A DNA stretch of 64,000 nt, taken from positions 117,166 to 181,165 of the forward strand of contig NZ_FOIE01000010.1 of assembly GCF_900111455.1 (NCBI RefSeq), given 5' to 3'. Of this stretch, positions 1 to 8,889 are shown one piece after another. The position numbers and the translations under genes were made by a program. Below the pieces are notes generated by a model. It worked only from the letters and a program-made list of their open reading frames with translations. It was not told where the DNA came from and ran no database searches. Source of the stretch: Geodermatophilus poikilotrophus. GTDB lineage: Bacteria > Actinomycetota > Actinomycetes > Mycobacteriales > Geodermatophilaceae. Numbering within the stretch: the first letter of the stretch is position 1; every line of letters starts with the position of its first letter.

Positions 1-246
1 GGGCCGAACAACTACCAGGGCTACAGCAACCCGCAGGTCGACCAGCTGCTGCAGGCCGGGGCGACCGAGACCGACGAGGCCGCCCGCAAGCAGGTCTACG
101 ACCAGGCGGCGCAGATCATCGTCGACGACGTCTCCTACCTGTACCTCTACAACCCCGACGTGGTGCAGGCGTGGGCGCCCGGGCTGTCGGGCTACCAGAT
201 CCGGGCGGACAAGGCGATCAACTTCGAGACCGTGGAGCTGCCCTGA
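1..246 (+). CDS. ABC transporter substrate-binding protein, C-terminal end (5' partial)
   Basis: The open frame enters from the left edge and ends at TGA 244-246. The 81 visible residues have the character of the C-terminus of a family-5 (dipeptide/oligopeptide) extracellular solute-binding protein, with a YSNPQVDQLLQ segment, a helix rich in Asp/Glu/Arg, and a VSYLYLYNPD strand before the short tail. In this family the protein is secreted or lipid-anchored and delivers peptides, opines or similar ligands to the membrane permeases. The next gene is a Dpp/Opp-type permease whose frame begins at this stop codon, followed by a second permease and two ATPases, which fixes the assignment. The ligand cannot be told from this fragment. 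Confidence 0.85.
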   Translation, partial: GPNNYQGYSNPQVDQLLQAGATETDEAARKQVYDQAAQIIVDDVSYLYLYNPDVVQAWAPGLSGYQIRADKAINFETVELP

Positions 247-1184
247 CCGGCTACCTCCTCCGCCGGGTCGGCCAGTCGCTCGTCGTCCTCGCGGGGGTGA
301 GCGTCATCGTGTTCGGCCTGGTCCACCTGGTACCGGGCGACCCGATCCGGCTCGCGCTGGGCACGCGCTTCGACCAGGAGACCTACGACGCCCTGCGGGC
401 GCGGGCCGGTCTGGACCAGCCGCTGGTCGAGCAGTTCTTCGGCTGGGCAGGCCGGGCGCTGCGCGGTGACCTCGGGGTGAGCTTCCGGACGGGGGAGACG
501 GTCACCTCGCTGATCAGCGAGCGGCTGCCCGCGACGCTCACCCTGGCGGTCGCCTCGATCCTGGTGGCGCTGCTCATCGCCGTCCCGCTGGGCACCCTGT
601 CGGCGCTGCGGCCCCGGTCCGTCGTCGACCGGGTCGCCACGGTGCTCAGCCAGATCGGGATCTCCGTGCCGGAGTTCTGGATGGCGATCGTGCTCATCCT
701 GGTCTTCGCCGGGACGCTGGGCTGGCTGCCCTCGGGCGGCTACGTCCCGCTGACCGAGGACCCGGCCGGCTGGGCGCAGCGGCTGCTGATGCCGGCGGTG
801 GTCACCGGGGTGGTGTCCGGCTCGGTGATCACCCGGTTCGTCCGGTCGAGCGTCCTGGAGGCGCTCGGGGCCGACCACGTCCGGACGGCGCAGGCCAAGG
901 GGCTGCCGGCGCGGCAGGTGTTCACCTGGCACGTGCTGCGCAACGCGCTGCTGCCCCTGGTCACCGTCACCGGCGTGCAGCTGGCCTACCTGCTGTCGGG
1001 AGTGGTGGTGGTGGAGATCGTCTTCTCCTGGCCGGGGCTCGGCCAGCTGGCCCTGCAGGCGGTCCAGTCCCGGGACTACCCGGTCCTCCAGGGGGCGATC
1101 CTGCTGTTCGCCGTGGTGTTCCTGCTGATCAACCTGGTGGTCGACCTGCTCTACACCGCCATCGACCCGCGGATCCGGCGATGA
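243..1184 (+). CDS. Dipeptide/oligopeptide ABC transporter permease (DppB/OppB type)
   Basis: Integral membrane permease forming one half of the transport channel. The N-terminus has the family's TGYLLRRVGQS helix entry and the VPGDPIR segment, about six hydrophobic segments follow, and the inner-membrane permease loop lies near residues 200-235. The start is unusual. Homology places it at CTG 243, which overlaps the upstream stop as CTGA. The only conventional codon upstream in frame is GTG 171, which would add 24 residues that overlap the binding-protein gene and have no family character. The next in-frame GTG (297) would cut the first membrane helix. Translational coupling to the binding-protein gene is likely. 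It pairs with the permease at 1216-2157. Confidence 0.93.
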   Translation: MTGYLLRRVGQSLVVLAGVSVIVFGLVHLVPGDPIRLALGTRFDQETYDALRARAGLDQPLVEQFFGWAGRALRGDLGVSFRTGETVTSLISERLPATLTLAVASILVALLIAVPLGTLSALRPRSVVDRVATVLSQIGISVPEFWMAIVLILVFAGTLGWLPSGGYVPLTEDPAGWAQRLLMPAVVTGVVSGSVITRFVRSSVLEALGADHVRTAQAKGLPARQVFTWHVLRNALLPLVTVTGVQLAYLLSGVVVVEIVFSWPGLGQLALQAVQSRDYPVLQGAILLFAVVFLLINLVVDLLYTAIDPRIRR

Positions 1185-1215
1185 CGGGGACGGCACGCAG
1201 CCGAGGCCGGCTGCG

Positions 1216-2157
1216 GTGACCGGCGCGCCGCTGCCCGAGCCGGCAGCCTCACCGACCGCCACCGACGCCGGCGTCCCCTCGACGGCGCGGCCCCCGCGGC
1301 CGCGCTGGCGGCAGACGCTGGGCCTGCTCGCCCGCAACCCCACCGCGGCGGTCGCGGCGACGGTGCTGCTGCTCATCGTCCTCATGGCCGTGTTCGACGA
1401 GAGCCTGGCGCCCAGCGGCCCCAACGAGATCGCGGTCGAGGACCGGCTGCAGCCGCCGAGCCCGGCGCACCCGTTCGGCACCGACGACCTCGGCCGGGAC
1501 ATCCTCAGCCGGGTGGTCCTGGGGGCGGCCGTCTCGCTGCGGGTGGGGTTCCTCGCGGTCGCCTTCGCGCTGGTCGTCGGGGCCCTCATCGGCCTGCTGG
1601 CCGGCTACTACGGCCGCTGGGTGGACGACGTCCTGATGCGGTTCATGGACGTCCTCTTCGCCTTCCCGGCGGTGCTGCTGGCGATCGCGGTGCTCGCCGT
1701 CCGTGGCCCCGGGGCCGGCAACACCGCCCTGGCCATCGGGATCGTCTACATCCCCGTCTTCGCCCGGGTCACCCGCGCCAGCGTGCTCGGCGTCCGGGAG
1801 GAGGTGTACGTGCGGGCGTCGCGGTCGGTGGGTGCTTCGGACTTCCGGCTGCTCACCCGGCACGTGCTGCCCAACGCGGCGCCGCCGATCATCGTGCAGA
1901 CCTCGATCAGCCTGGCCTTCGCCGTCCTGGCCGAGGCTGCGCTGTCCTTCCTCGGGCTGGGCACCCAGCCGCCGAACCCGTCGTGGGGGCTCATGCTGGC
2001 CGAGGGGCGCGGCTTCATCGACCTGGCCTGGTGGCTGGCCTTCTTCCCGGGGATGGCGATCTTCCTGACCGTGCTGTGCTTCAACCTGCTCGGCGACGGG
2101 CTGCGGGACGTTCTCGACCCGCGCCAGCGCACGCTGATGGCTGGGAGCGGCAGATGA
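1216..2157 (+). CDS. Dipeptide/oligopeptide ABC transporter permease (DppC/OppC type)
   Basis: Second permease of the transporter, 313 residues from GTG 1216. About 40 Pro/Ala-rich residues precede a first hydrophobic segment (AAVAATVLLLIVLMAVF). The family marker HPFGTDDLGRDILSRV follows at about residue 90, then further membrane segments and the EAALSFLGLGTQPPNPSWG segment close to the C-terminus, which is typical of DppC/OppC. The stop overlaps the start of the first ATPase gene (ATGA at 2154-2157), so expression is coupled. Together with the 243-1184 product it should form the heterodimeric channel. Confidence 0.95.
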   Translation: MTGAPLPEPAASPTATDAGVPSTARPPRPRWRQTLGLLARNPTAAVAATVLLLIVLMAVFDESLAPSGPNEIAVEDRLQPPSPAHPFGTDDLGRDILSRVVLGAAVSLRVGFLAVAFALVVGALIGLLAGYYGRWVDDVLMRFMDVLFAFPAVLLAIAVLAVRGPGAGNTALAIGIVYIPVFARVTRASVLGVREEVYVRASRSVGASDFRLLTRHVLPNAAPPIIVQTSISLAFAVLAEAALSFLGLGTQPPNPSWGLMLAEGRGFIDLAWWLAFFPGMAIFLTVLCFNLLGDGLRDVLDPRQRTLMAGSGR

Positions 2158-3158
2158 GTGAGCTCGCGCCGCTGCTGGAGGTGGCGGACCTGCGGGTGCG
2201 GCTGCGCACGCCGCGCGGTCCGGCCGAGGTCGTCAACGGGCTGAGCTACACCGTCGGGCGCGGCGAGACGGTGGCGGTGGTGGGGGAGTCCGGCAGCGGC
2301 AAGAGCGTCTCGGTCCTCGCCCTGCTCGGGCTGCTCCCCGCCCGCGTGGCGGCGGTGACCGGCGCCGCGCGGCTGGACGGCGAGGACCTGCTCACCATGC
2401 CGCCCGAGCGGCTGCGCGAGGTGCGCGGCCCCGGCGTCGGGATGGTCTTCCAGGACCCGATGACCTCGCTGAACCCGGTCCTGACGATCGGCCGGCAGCT
2501 CGTGGAGGGGATCCGCGCGCACGGCGAGGTGTCCAAGGCCGAGGCCCGGGACCGCGCGGCCGGGCTGCTGGCCGAGGTGGGCCTGCCCGACCCGCGGCGC
2601 GCGCTGGACCGCTACCCGCACGAGCTCTCCGGCGGGATGCGCCAGCGGGTGGTCATCGCGATCGCGCTCAGCAACAACCCCTCGCTGCTCATCGCCGACG
2701 AGGCCACCACGGCCCTCGACGTCACCGTGCAGGCGCAGATCCTCGACCTGGTGGCGGGGTTGCAGAGCGAGCACGGCACCGGGGTCATCTGGATCACCCA
2801 CGACCTGGGCGTGGTCGCCGGCATCGCCGACCGGGTGCTGGTCATGTACGGCGGCCGCTGCGTGGAGGACGGCTCGGTGGACGACGTCCTGGAGCGTCCG
2901 GCGCACCCCTACACGCGCGGCCTGCTCGGCGCGCTGCCGGACCTGGCCTCGTCCGACGACGGCGAGCTCGCCACGGTGCCGGGCACCCCGCCCGCCCCCA
3001 CCGACCTGCCGGCCGGCTGCGTGTTCTGGCCGCGCTGCCCGGTGCGCTCCGACCCGCGCTGCGAGACCGAGCAGCCGCCGCTGGCGGTGGTCGGCGCGTC
3101 GACGGGCGGCCTGCCGCACCGCGCGGCGACCTGGTGCAGCGAGGGGAGCTCACGATGA
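2154..3158 (+). CDS. Peptide ABC transporter ATP-binding protein (DppD/OppD type)
   Basis: Cytoplasmic ATPase of 334 residues energising the importer. ATG 2154 sits inside the ATGA overlap with the permease. Visible motifs: Walker A GESGSGKS (about residues 43-50), Q-loop region [10 protein letters not shown], signature LSGGMRQRV, Walker [13 protein letters not shown], and the H-loop WITHDLG. The C-terminus carries the oligopeptide-type cysteine motif (CVFWPRCP then a Cys), which in DppD/OppD relatives can bind a [4Fe-4S] cluster. Its stop overlaps the next ATPase start (ATGA 3155-3158). Confidence 0.95.
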   Translation: MSELAPLLEVADLRVRLRTPRGPAEVVNGLSYTVGRGETVAVVGESGSGKSVSVLALLGLLPARVAAVTGAARLDGEDLLTMPPERLREVRGPGVGMVFQDPMTSLNPVLTIGRQLVEGIRAHGEVSKAEARDRAAGLLAEVGLPDPRRALDRYPHELSGGMRQRVVIAIALSNNPSLLIADEATTALDVTVQAQILDLVAGLQSEHGTGVIWITHDLGVVAGIADRVLVMYGGRCVEDGSVDDVLERPAHPYTRGLLGALPDLASSDDGELATVPGTPPAPTDLPAGCVFWPRCPVRSDPRCETEQPPLAVVGASTGGLPHRAATWCSEGSSR

Positions 3159-4261
3159 CCGACCTGCCGCAGGGGCCGACCGCCCACGCCCGGGGCGCCC
3201 CCGACTCCGGCGTCCCGGCCTCCGGGGTACCCGGCTCCGACGTCCTCGTCTCCGCGCGGGGGCTGGAGGTGCACTTCCCGGTCCGGTCCGGCAGCGCCCT
3301 GCGGCGGACGACGGGGCTGCTGCGCGCCGTCGACGGCGTGGACCTCGACATCCACCGCGGGGAGACGCTGGGGCTGGTCGGGGAGTCCGGCTGCGGCAAG
3401 TCGACGCTGGGCAACGCGCTGCTGCGGCTGGTGGAGCCCACCGGCGGGACGGTGACCTTCGACGGCACCGACGTGACCGGGCTGGGCCGCCGCGGGCTGC
3501 GCGACCTGCGCCGGCGGGCCGGGATGGTCTTCCAGGACCCGTTCGCCTCGCTCGACCCGCGCCGGACGGTGCGGCAGACGGTGTCCGAGCCGCTGGAGGT
3601 GCACGGCCTGCGGTCGGGACGGCAGGAGCGCTCAGCGCGGGTCGCCGAGCTGCTGGAGCTGGTCGGCCTGGACCCCGCGGTCGCCGACCGCTACCCGCAC
3701 GAGTTCTCCGGCGGCCAGCGGCAGCGGGTCGGCATCGCACGCGCGCTGGCCGGCGAGCCGGACTTCCTGGTCTGCGACGAGGCGATCGCGTCGCTGGACG
3801 TCAGCGTCCAGGCGCAGGTGCTCAACCTGCTCCGCCGGCTGCAGCGTCAGCTCGGGCTCACGCTGCTGTTCATCTCGCACGACCTCTCCGCCGTCCGGCA
3901 CGTCTCCGACCGGATCGCGGTCATGTACCTGGGGCGGGTGGTCGAGGTCGGCCCCGCGGCGGCGGTCGGCTCGGAGCCGGAGATGCCCTACACCCAGGCG
4001 CTGCTCTCGGCGGTGCCCGTGCCCCACCCGGCCCTCGAGCGGGCGCGGCAGCGGATCGTGCTGGGCGGCGACGTCCCCTCGCCGGCGAACGTCCCCAGCG
4101 GCTGCCGCTTCCGCACCCGCTGCCCGTATGTCTTCGAGCCCTGCCCGGACGTCGACCCGGCGCTGCAGCCGGTCGGCGCACCGGGCCAGCTCGCCGCCTG
4201 CCACCTGCACGGCGTCGTCGGCCGCCCGGTCCAACGGGAGGACGCCGTCGCCGCGGAGTGA
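3155..4261 (+). CDS. Peptide ABC transporter ATP-binding protein (DppF/OppF type)
   Basis: Second ATPase of the transporter, 368 residues. ATG 3155 follows a GAGGGGAG ribosome-binding site at 3141-3148 and overlaps the previous stop. Visible motifs: Walker [20 protein letters not shown], signature [15 protein letters not shown], Walker [16 protein letters not shown]-loop FISHDLS. The C-terminal oligopeptide extension has CRFRTRCPY and two further cysteines. The N-terminal 35 residues are low complexity (Gly/Pro/Ser-rich repeats of a GVP-type unit) and have no family counterpart. It closes the transporter operon. A 114-bp gap precedes the next gene. Confidence 0.95.
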   Translation: MTDLPQGPTAHARGAPDSGVPASGVPGSDVLVSARGLEVHFPVRSGSALRRTTGLLRAVDGVDLDIHRGETLGLVGESGCGKSTLGNALLRLVEPTGGTVTFDGTDVTGLGRRGLRDLRRRAGMVFQDPFASLDPRRTVRQTVSEPLEVHGLRSGRQERSARVAELLELVGLDPAVADRYPHEFSGGQRQRVGIARALAGEPDFLVCDEAIASLDVSVQAQVLNLLRRLQRQLGLTLLFISHDLSAVRHVSDRIAVMYLGRVVEVGPAAAVGSEPEMPYTQALLSAVPVPHPALERARQRIVLGGDVPSPANVPSGCRFRTRCPYVFEPCPDVDPALQPVGAPGQLAACHLHGVVGRPVQREDAVAAE

Positions 4262-4375
4262 GCGGCCGGCGTCGTCCACCCCCGCCTCCTCCGCGACGGA
4301 CGGGCGCCGCGAGGCCGACGGGCGGGGACGCCGGCACGGGCACGGGTAGGGCGCCGGTGGTGCCACCATCGCGCG

Positions 4376-4858
4376 GTGAGCACGGTGACGCTGCGCCCGA
4401 TGACCGACGCGGAGTTCGCGGGGTTCCGGTCCGCCGCCGCGCGGGCCTTCGCCGACGAGCTGGCGGCGACCGGTGGTTGGTCGCCCGAGGAGGCGCTCGA
4501 GCGGGCCCTGCAGGGCAGCGCCGAGCTCCTGCCGCAGGGGCGCGCGACACCCGGGATGCTGCTGCTCACCGCCGTCCTGGACGACGGGACGGCGGTCGGC
4601 TGGCTGTGGCTGGGGCTCACCCACCCCCGCGGCACCCCGGACTGCGCGTTCGTCTACGACATCGAGATCGCCGAGGGCCACCGCGGCGCCGGGCTCGGGC
4701 GGGCGCTGCTGGCGGCGGGGGAGGACGTCGTCCGGTCGCACGGGGTCGCGGCGGTGGAGCTCAACGTCTTCGGGGACAACGCCCGCGCCATCGGGCTGTA
4801 CACGTCGGCCGGGTACCGGGTCGTCACCCAGCAGATGCGCAAGGACCTCGGCGCGTAG
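4376..4858 (+). CDS. GNAT family N-acetyltransferase
   Basis: A 160-residue single-domain acetyltransferase starting at GTG 4376. The acetyl-CoA binding segment is visible as VYDIEIAEGHRGAGLGRALL (residues about 93-112), with the R/Q-x-x-G-x-G/A motif HRGAGLG. Strand 5 follows (VAAVELNVFGDNARAIGLY), with the asparagine and YTSAGY typical of RimI-like GNATs. The N-terminal half, with DELAATGGWSPEEAL, resembles GNATs in which the first domain is helical. The substrate is not predictable. The gene ends at an ordinary TAG stop. Confidence 0.9.
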   Translation: MSTVTLRPMTDAEFAGFRSAAARAFADELAATGGWSPEEALERALQGSAELLPQGRATPGMLLLTAVLDDGTAVGWLWLGLTHPRGTPDCAFVYDIEIAEGHRGAGLGRALLAAGEDVVRSHGVAAVELNVFGDNARAIGLYTSAGYRVVTQQMRKDLGA

Positions 4859-4949
4859 GGCAGGGCCGTGCGCCGTGTGTCGGGCGGCTCGCCGACCAGC
4901 GCGCAGCGGGGGATGGCTGGTGCGGCGCCGTCCCTGGTAGGACAGCCCC

Positions 4950-5363
4950 GTGCAGACGGCGGAACTGCGCAGGCGCTTCGCCTCCAGCGCGGTGGCCCGC
5001 CTGGCGACGGTGCGGCCGGACGGCGCACCGCACCTGGTCCCCCTGGTGTTCGCCCTCGTCGACGGCACGGTCTACTCGGCGGTCGACGCCAAGCCCAAGC
5101 GCACGTCCCGCCTGCAGCGACTGGCGAACGTCCGCGTCGAGCCGCGCTGCGCCCTGCTCGTCGACCACTACGAGGACGACTGGTCGCACCTGTGGTGGGT
5201 CCGGGCGGACGGCACGGCTGCGGTGGTGGACGACCCGCCGGCCGCGCACCCCGGCCTGGCGGCGCTCGCCGAGCGGCACCCCCAGTACCGCGAGCAGCCT
5301 CCCACGGGGCCGCTGCTGGTGGTCACGGTCCAGCAGTGGAGTGGTTGGTCGAGCACGACCTGA
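4950..5363 (+). CDS. PPOX-class F420-dependent protein (TIGR03668-like, Rv0121 family)
   Basis: A 137-residue split-barrel flavin/deazaflavin protein. The family features are an N-terminal FASSAVARLATVRPDG strand pair, PHLVPLVFAL, DAKPKRTSRLQRLANV (cofactor phosphate region), VDHYEDDWSHLWWVRADG and the C-terminal alpha helix with PQYREQPP. Members of this actinobacterial group bind cofactor F420 and act as probable oxidoreductases of unknown substrate. The LLM-class F420 oxidoreductase begins 14 bp downstream, which supports a deazaflavin setting. Start is GTG 4950. Confidence 0.88.
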   Translation: MQTAELRRRFASSAVARLATVRPDGAPHLVPLVFALVDGTVYSAVDAKPKRTSRLQRLANVRVEPRCALLVDHYEDDWSHLWWVRADGTAAVVDDPPAAHPGLAALAERHPQYREQPPTGPLLVVTVQQWSGWSSTT

Positions 5364-5377
5364 GGAGAGGACCCGGC

Positions 5378-6238
5378 ATGGAGATCGGCATCGGCATCCC
5401 CAACAGCGTCCGAGGCACCACGGGCGCCCAGTTGCTCGAGTGGGCGACACGGGCGGAGGCGGCCGGCTTCTCCAGCCTGGCCTCGATCGGCGCGGTCTCC
5501 TACCCCTCCTACGAGGAGCTCACCGTGTTCGCCGCCGCCGGTGCGGTGACCGAGCGCATCCGGTTCCTGCCGAACGTGCTGATCGCGCCCGCCCGCAGCA
5601 CCGCCGAGCTGGCCAAGCAGGCCGCCACCGTGCAGGAGCTCACCGGCGGGCGGCTGACGCTGGGCCTCGGGGTCGGGTGGCGGGAGGCGGACTACACGCT
5701 GACGGGGCGCGACTTCGCCGGCCGCGGCCGGCTGTTCGACCAGCAGCTGGCCGACCTCCGGCGGGCCTGGGCGGGGGAGCCTCTCGCGGACGGGACCCGC
5801 CCGGCGGCACCCGAGACCGGCCACCACGGGGTCCCCGTCCTCGTCGGCGGCAACACCGACGCGGCGATCCGGCGGACGGTGGAGCACGGCATCGGCTGGA
5901 CGGCGGGTGGCCTCCCGCCTGAGGCGACCGCGCCGTTCGTCGAGCGGGTGCACGCGGCCTGGGCGGAGGCCGGTCGCGAGGGCTCCCCGCGCATCGCCGC
6001 GCTGAACTACTTCTCCCTCGGCGACACGGAGGCGCAGTCCCGCGCCTACCTGCTGGACTACTACGAGCCGATGGGCAGGGAGACGGCCGAGTACATCGCC
6101 GGGAGCGCGCACCGCTCCCCGCAGGCGATCAAGGAGGTCATCGCGGCCTTCGCCGAGGTCGGGGTGGACGAGCTGATCCTCGATCCCACGGTCTCCGACC
6201 CGGCGCAGGTGGAGATGCTCGCCGAGGTCGCGCTCTAG
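5378..6238 (+). CDS. LLM-class F420-dependent oxidoreductase
   Basis: A luciferase-like (beta/alpha)8-barrel oxidoreductase of 286 residues. ATG 5378 has a strong GAGGAGAGG ribosome-binding site at 5362-5370. A longer open frame upstream overlaps the previous gene and is not used. Family features: N-terminal EIGIGIPN strand, RIRFLPNVLIAPARSTAELAKQ, GGRLTLGLGVGWREADY (cofactor-binding loop) and VPVLVGGNTDAAIRR near the middle. In this family it catalyses hydride transfer with F420H2 or FMNH2. The substrate is unknown. It is probably co-transcribed with the PPOX/F420 protein and is followed by a GC-rich hairpin terminator. Confidence 0.92.
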   Translation: MEIGIGIPNSVRGTTGAQLLEWATRAEAAGFSSLASIGAVSYPSYEELTVFAAAGAVTERIRFLPNVLIAPARSTAELAKQAATVQELTGGRLTLGLGVGWREADYTLTGRDFAGRGRLFDQQLADLRRAWAGEPLADGTRPAAPETGHHGVPVLVGGNTDAAIRRTVEHGIGWTAGGLPPEATAPFVERVHAAWAEAGREGSPRIAALNYFSLGDTEAQSRAYLLDYYEPMGRETAEYIAGSAHRSPQAIKEVIAAFAEVGVDELILDPTVSDPAQVEMLAEVAL

Positions 6239-6271
6239 GCCGAGTGGGCCGTCCGGTCGCCCGCCCGCCGA

Positions 6272-6296
6272 CCGGCCCGTTCAGCGGGCGGGCCGG
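6272..6296 (+). terminator. Hairpin terminator after the LLM oxidoreductase gene
   Basis: A perfect 8-bp inverted repeat (CCGGCCCG and its complement) with a 9-nt loop lies 33 bp past the stop codon and before the methyltransferase start. There is no T-tract, as is common for actinobacterial terminators. Confidence 0.5.
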
Positions 6297-6313
6297 TGTG
6301 CCAGGGTGGCCCG

Positions 6314-7021
6314 ATGGCGGGTGTCGGGCAGAAGAGCGGCCGTCGGACGGCGGCTCACGGGTACTACGCGGGCCACAGCGTCCACGCCGCGCCGGGCGTG
6401 CACGAGTACGCCGTGGAGCTGGTGCGGGCGGCGCTGCCGCAGGGCGGGCGGGTGCTGGAGGTCGGCGCCGGCTGCGGTGCCCTGGCGCTGCGGCTGCGCG
6501 ACGCCGGCCTCGACGTCGTCCCCACCGACCTGGACCCGCCGCACGACTGGATCCACCGGCTGGACCTCGACGACCCGCAGTGGACCGACGAGACCCAGGG
6601 GCCGTTCGACATGGTCGTCTGCGTCGAGACCCTCGAGCACGTGGAGAACCCGCGGCAGGTGCTGCGCTCGATCCGGTCGCTGCTGCGGCCGGGGGACAAG
6701 CTGCTGGTCAGCACGCCGAACGTCACGCACCCGCACTCACGGCTGAAGATGCTGCTGCGCGGCGCGCCGTACATCTTCGGCCCGAAGCACTACCACCAGC
6801 CCGGGCACATCACGATCCTCCCGGACTGGATGCTCACCGAGCACGTGCGGCTGGCCGGGTTCGGCTCCATCGAGGTCCGCACCGGCGGCGACACCTTCTA
6901 CCGCGGCGTCGTGCGGCTGGCGTACCGCGTCGAGATCGCGCTGCTCGCGCTGCTCGGCGTCCGGCAGCGGGCCGACTCCGGGCAGGGCATCTGCACGTTC
7001 GTCACCGCCGTCGCGGTCTGA
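6314..7021 (+). CDS. Class I SAM-dependent methyltransferase
   Basis: A 235-residue Rossmann-fold methyltransferase. Motif I is VLEVGAGCGALALRLRDAG (about residues 46-64), followed by the acidic ribose-binding segment VVPTDLDPP and motif post-II FDMVVCVETLEHVENP, then LLRPGDKLLVSTPNVTHPHS. This arrangement is that of the UbiE/Coq5- and Methyltransf_11/23-type families acting on small molecules. ATG 6314 was preferred to the upstream ATG 6296 because the N-terminus from 6314 is cleaner. The ribosome-binding site is weak at both. The gene is preceded by a terminator hairpin, so it probably has its own promoter. Confidence 0.88.
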   Translation: MAGVGQKSGRRTAAHGYYAGHSVHAAPGVHEYAVELVRAALPQGGRVLEVGAGCGALALRLRDAGLDVVPTDLDPPHDWIHRLDLDDPQWTDETQGPFDMVVCVETLEHVENPRQVLRSIRSLLRPGDKLLVSTPNVTHPHSRLKMLLRGAPYIFGPKHYHQPGHITILPDWMLTEHVRLAGFGSIEVRTGGDTFYRGVVRLAYRVEIALLALLGVRQRADSGQGICTFVTAVAV

Positions 7022-7315
7022 CACGCCGGCGCGCGCGTCGTCCTCCCGAGGTGACCGACCCGCCAGGAGGCGCCGTCGAGCTCACCGGGCGGCGGAACGG
7101 TCGACATGTGGGTGCGCGCTGCGACGGGTCACCGTGGTCGTTGGGGCGGATGGCAACGATTCGGCGTCGCGGGTCCAGGGGCACGTCGCGCGCGTCCCGG
7201 AGAACCGGGCTGCGACACCTATCGTTCTCGCACCGCCGCCGGTTCGCCGACGGCGCACGGGAACCTGTCGCCCTTCCCCGGTGACGGCCCGTTGTCGGGG
7301 GAGGTTTGGTCGCCG

Positions 7316-7948
7316 GTGAGCAGCATCGTGGGCACCCGGTTCAGCGAGGTGGTCCTGGGCGGCGTCGTCCGCCAGGGCTGGTGGCTGGTCGTCGACGAGG
7401 AGGACGGCCCCGGGTTCGTCCTGGCCGGTCCCTTCGGCGACCGCGACGAGGCCGTGTGGGCCCTCGACGACCTCGAGGACGCCCCGGCCGGGCTGCACCC
7501 CGTGTACGGCGTCCGGCGGGCCGACGGCCTGCTGCGCCGCCGGTCCTCGCCCCAGGACCGCTCGTGGTGGTCCTTCCTCGGCGAGCAGGTGGACCGGCTG
7601 CCCGAGGGGTGGGACGCCGACCTGGACGACGAGCACCCGCTGCCCGGCCTGGTCGTCGAGGTGGTCGCGGTGCTGGCCGAGGCGGGGCTGTTCCTCTACG
7701 ACCCCTCCGGTGCCGACGGCGAGCTGGGCGGGGTGTGCCTGACCCCCGAGGCGGCCCTGGACGGCGTCGTCGTCAGCTGGCGGCAGCACGACCGGATGAG
7801 CCGGGACCAGCTGCACGGCGCCGCCGCCGACGCGCTGGTGCAGCAGGTGATGAACCGCGCGCTGGCCGAGGTGCTGACCGCGCGCGGCTTCGCTGTGGAG
7901 CCGCTCGGCGGCGCGTGCGTGGTCCGCGAGGGGGAGCTGCCCGAGTAG
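7316..7948 (+). CDS. Hypothetical protein, 210 residues
   Basis: No family recognised. GTG 7316 was chosen because GGGGGAGG stands at about 7296-7303 and codon usage becomes gene-like only here. The open frame extends back to 7106, but that stretch gives Arg/Gly/Ser-rich sequence without coding character. The protein is acidic and Trp-rich, with WWLVVDEEDGPGFVLAGPFG and a phrase resembling an activity-free sensor or small-protein fold, then a helical C-terminus (VQQVMNRALAEVLTARGFAVE). It has no signal peptide or membrane segment. It ends in TAG. Confidence 0.7.
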   Translation: MSSIVGTRFSEVVLGGVVRQGWWLVVDEEDGPGFVLAGPFGDRDEAVWALDDLEDAPAGLHPVYGVRRADGLLRRRSSPQDRSWWSFLGEQVDRLPEGWDADLDDEHPLPGLVVEVVAVLAEAGLFLYDPSGADGELGGVCLTPEAALDGVVVSWRQHDRMSRDQLHGAAADALVQQVMNRALAEVLTARGFAVEPLGGACVVREGELPE

Positions 7949-8169
7949 TCGGCTGCCGGAGCGGGACGTCGATGGCGCGTCGGCCGAGGCCGCCGACCAG
8001 GTGCTGCCCGACCACGTCTGACTCCTCCCGCAGTCGACCACGGGCTCGTCGCAGCAGACCCGCCGCGACACGGCGGGCCGTGCGCCAACGACCCCGTGGT
8101 CGACACGGCGAGGGCGGCAGGCGGACGGCTCTGCCGGGCGGTCCCCGCGTACCCGGCTAGCGTGGCGCC

Positions 8170-8409
8170 GTGGCCGCCACCCCGTTCCGCCCGCCCTGGT
8201 TCGGCAACCGAGGCGTGCAGGTGCTCGCCGGTGGAGCACTGGCCTACTGCCTCGTGCAGCTGGTGGTGCAGCTCGTCGACGGCCTGTGGGCGCAGGCGTT
8301 CCTGGACTTCGCCTGGAGCGTGCTGTTCGGCTACGTGCTCGTCGAGTCGCTGCGCTTCCGCCGCGAGCAGGACGCAGCCGCGGGTGAGCCGGTGGAGCCC
8401 GGCGACTGA
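8170..8409 (+). CDS. Small membrane protein, 79 residues
   Basis: Short frame from GTG 8170 with two hydrophobic segments (VQVLAGGALAYCLVQLVVQLV and FLDFAWSVLFGYVLV) joined by a short loop. The C-terminus is charged and faces the opposite strand's arsC end. No homologue is recognised, but the composition, hydrophobic periodicity and gene-like third-position GC support a real membrane protein. Confidence 0.55.
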   Translation: MAATPFRPPWFGNRGVQVLAGGALAYCLVQLVVQLVDGLWAQAFLDFAWSVLFGYVLVESLRFRREQDAAAGEPVEPGD

Positions 8410-8475
8410 CCGGGCGGGGACGAGCGTCCTCGGACCCCCGTCACGGGGCGTGGCGGGGCCCGGCGCGCCGGTGGG

Positions 8476-8889
8476 CTAGGACGGCGACGGCACCAGCTCG
8501 GCGAGCAGAGCACGGACTCGGGCGTCGAGGTCGTCGACGATGCGCCGGACCGTGTCGAGGTCCTGGCCCTTGGGGTCGTCGACCGGCCAGTCCTCGTACC
8601 GCTTGCCGGGCACGTACGGGCAGGTCTCGCCGCAGCTCATGGTGACCACGACGTCGGCGGCCTCGACCAGCTCGTGGCCCAGCTTGGTCGGGGTGTGGTC
8701 GGTCACCGGCAGGCCGCGCTCGGCGAGGACCTGCGCGACGACCGGGTTGACCCCGGTGCCGGGCCGGGAGCCGGCGCTGCGGACGTCGACGCGGTCGCCG
8801 CCGTGGTGGCGCAGCAGCGCGGCTGCGGCCACCGAGCGGCCGGCGTTGTGCACGCAGCTGAACAGGACGGAGGGGCGCTCGGCGGTCAT
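8476..8889 (-). CDS. arsC: Arsenate reductase, low-molecular-weight phosphatase type
   Basis: Reduces arsenate to arsenite in the cytoplasm. The 137-residue protein has the LMW-PTP P-loop C-x5-R as CVHNAGRS (Cys12, Arg18). Two more cysteines, Cys86 and Cys90 in MSCGETCPYVPG, give the redox triad used by thioredoxin- or mycoredoxin-coupled ArsC. The DWPVDDPKG segment supplies the catalytic Asp loop. ATG 8889 lies in an ATGA overlap with the upstream 59-residue ORF, and a GGGAGGAA ribosome-binding site lies inside that ORF's end. It is the last gene of the arsR operon, should be induced by arsenite or antimonite through ArsR, and ends in TAG. Confidence 0.92.
   Translation of the reverse strand: MTAERPSVLFSCVHNAGRSVAAAALLRHHGGDRVDVRSAGSRPGTGVNPVVAQVLAERGLPVTDHTPTKLGHELVEAADVVVTMSCGETCPYVPGKRYEDWPVDDPKGQDLDTVRRIVDDLDARVRALLAELVPSPS

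Noticed and set aside
1746..3119. Long minus-strand open frames across the ABC transporter genes
   Set aside because: Antisense shadows; they have no ribosome-binding site and are dominated by Arg, Gly, His and Pro. The plus-strand genes carry all family motifs.
7106..7315. N-terminal extension of the 7316-7948 gene
   Set aside because: The upstream codons are Arg/Gly/Ser-rich with no coding character, and a GGGGGAGG ribosome-binding site precedes GTG 7316.
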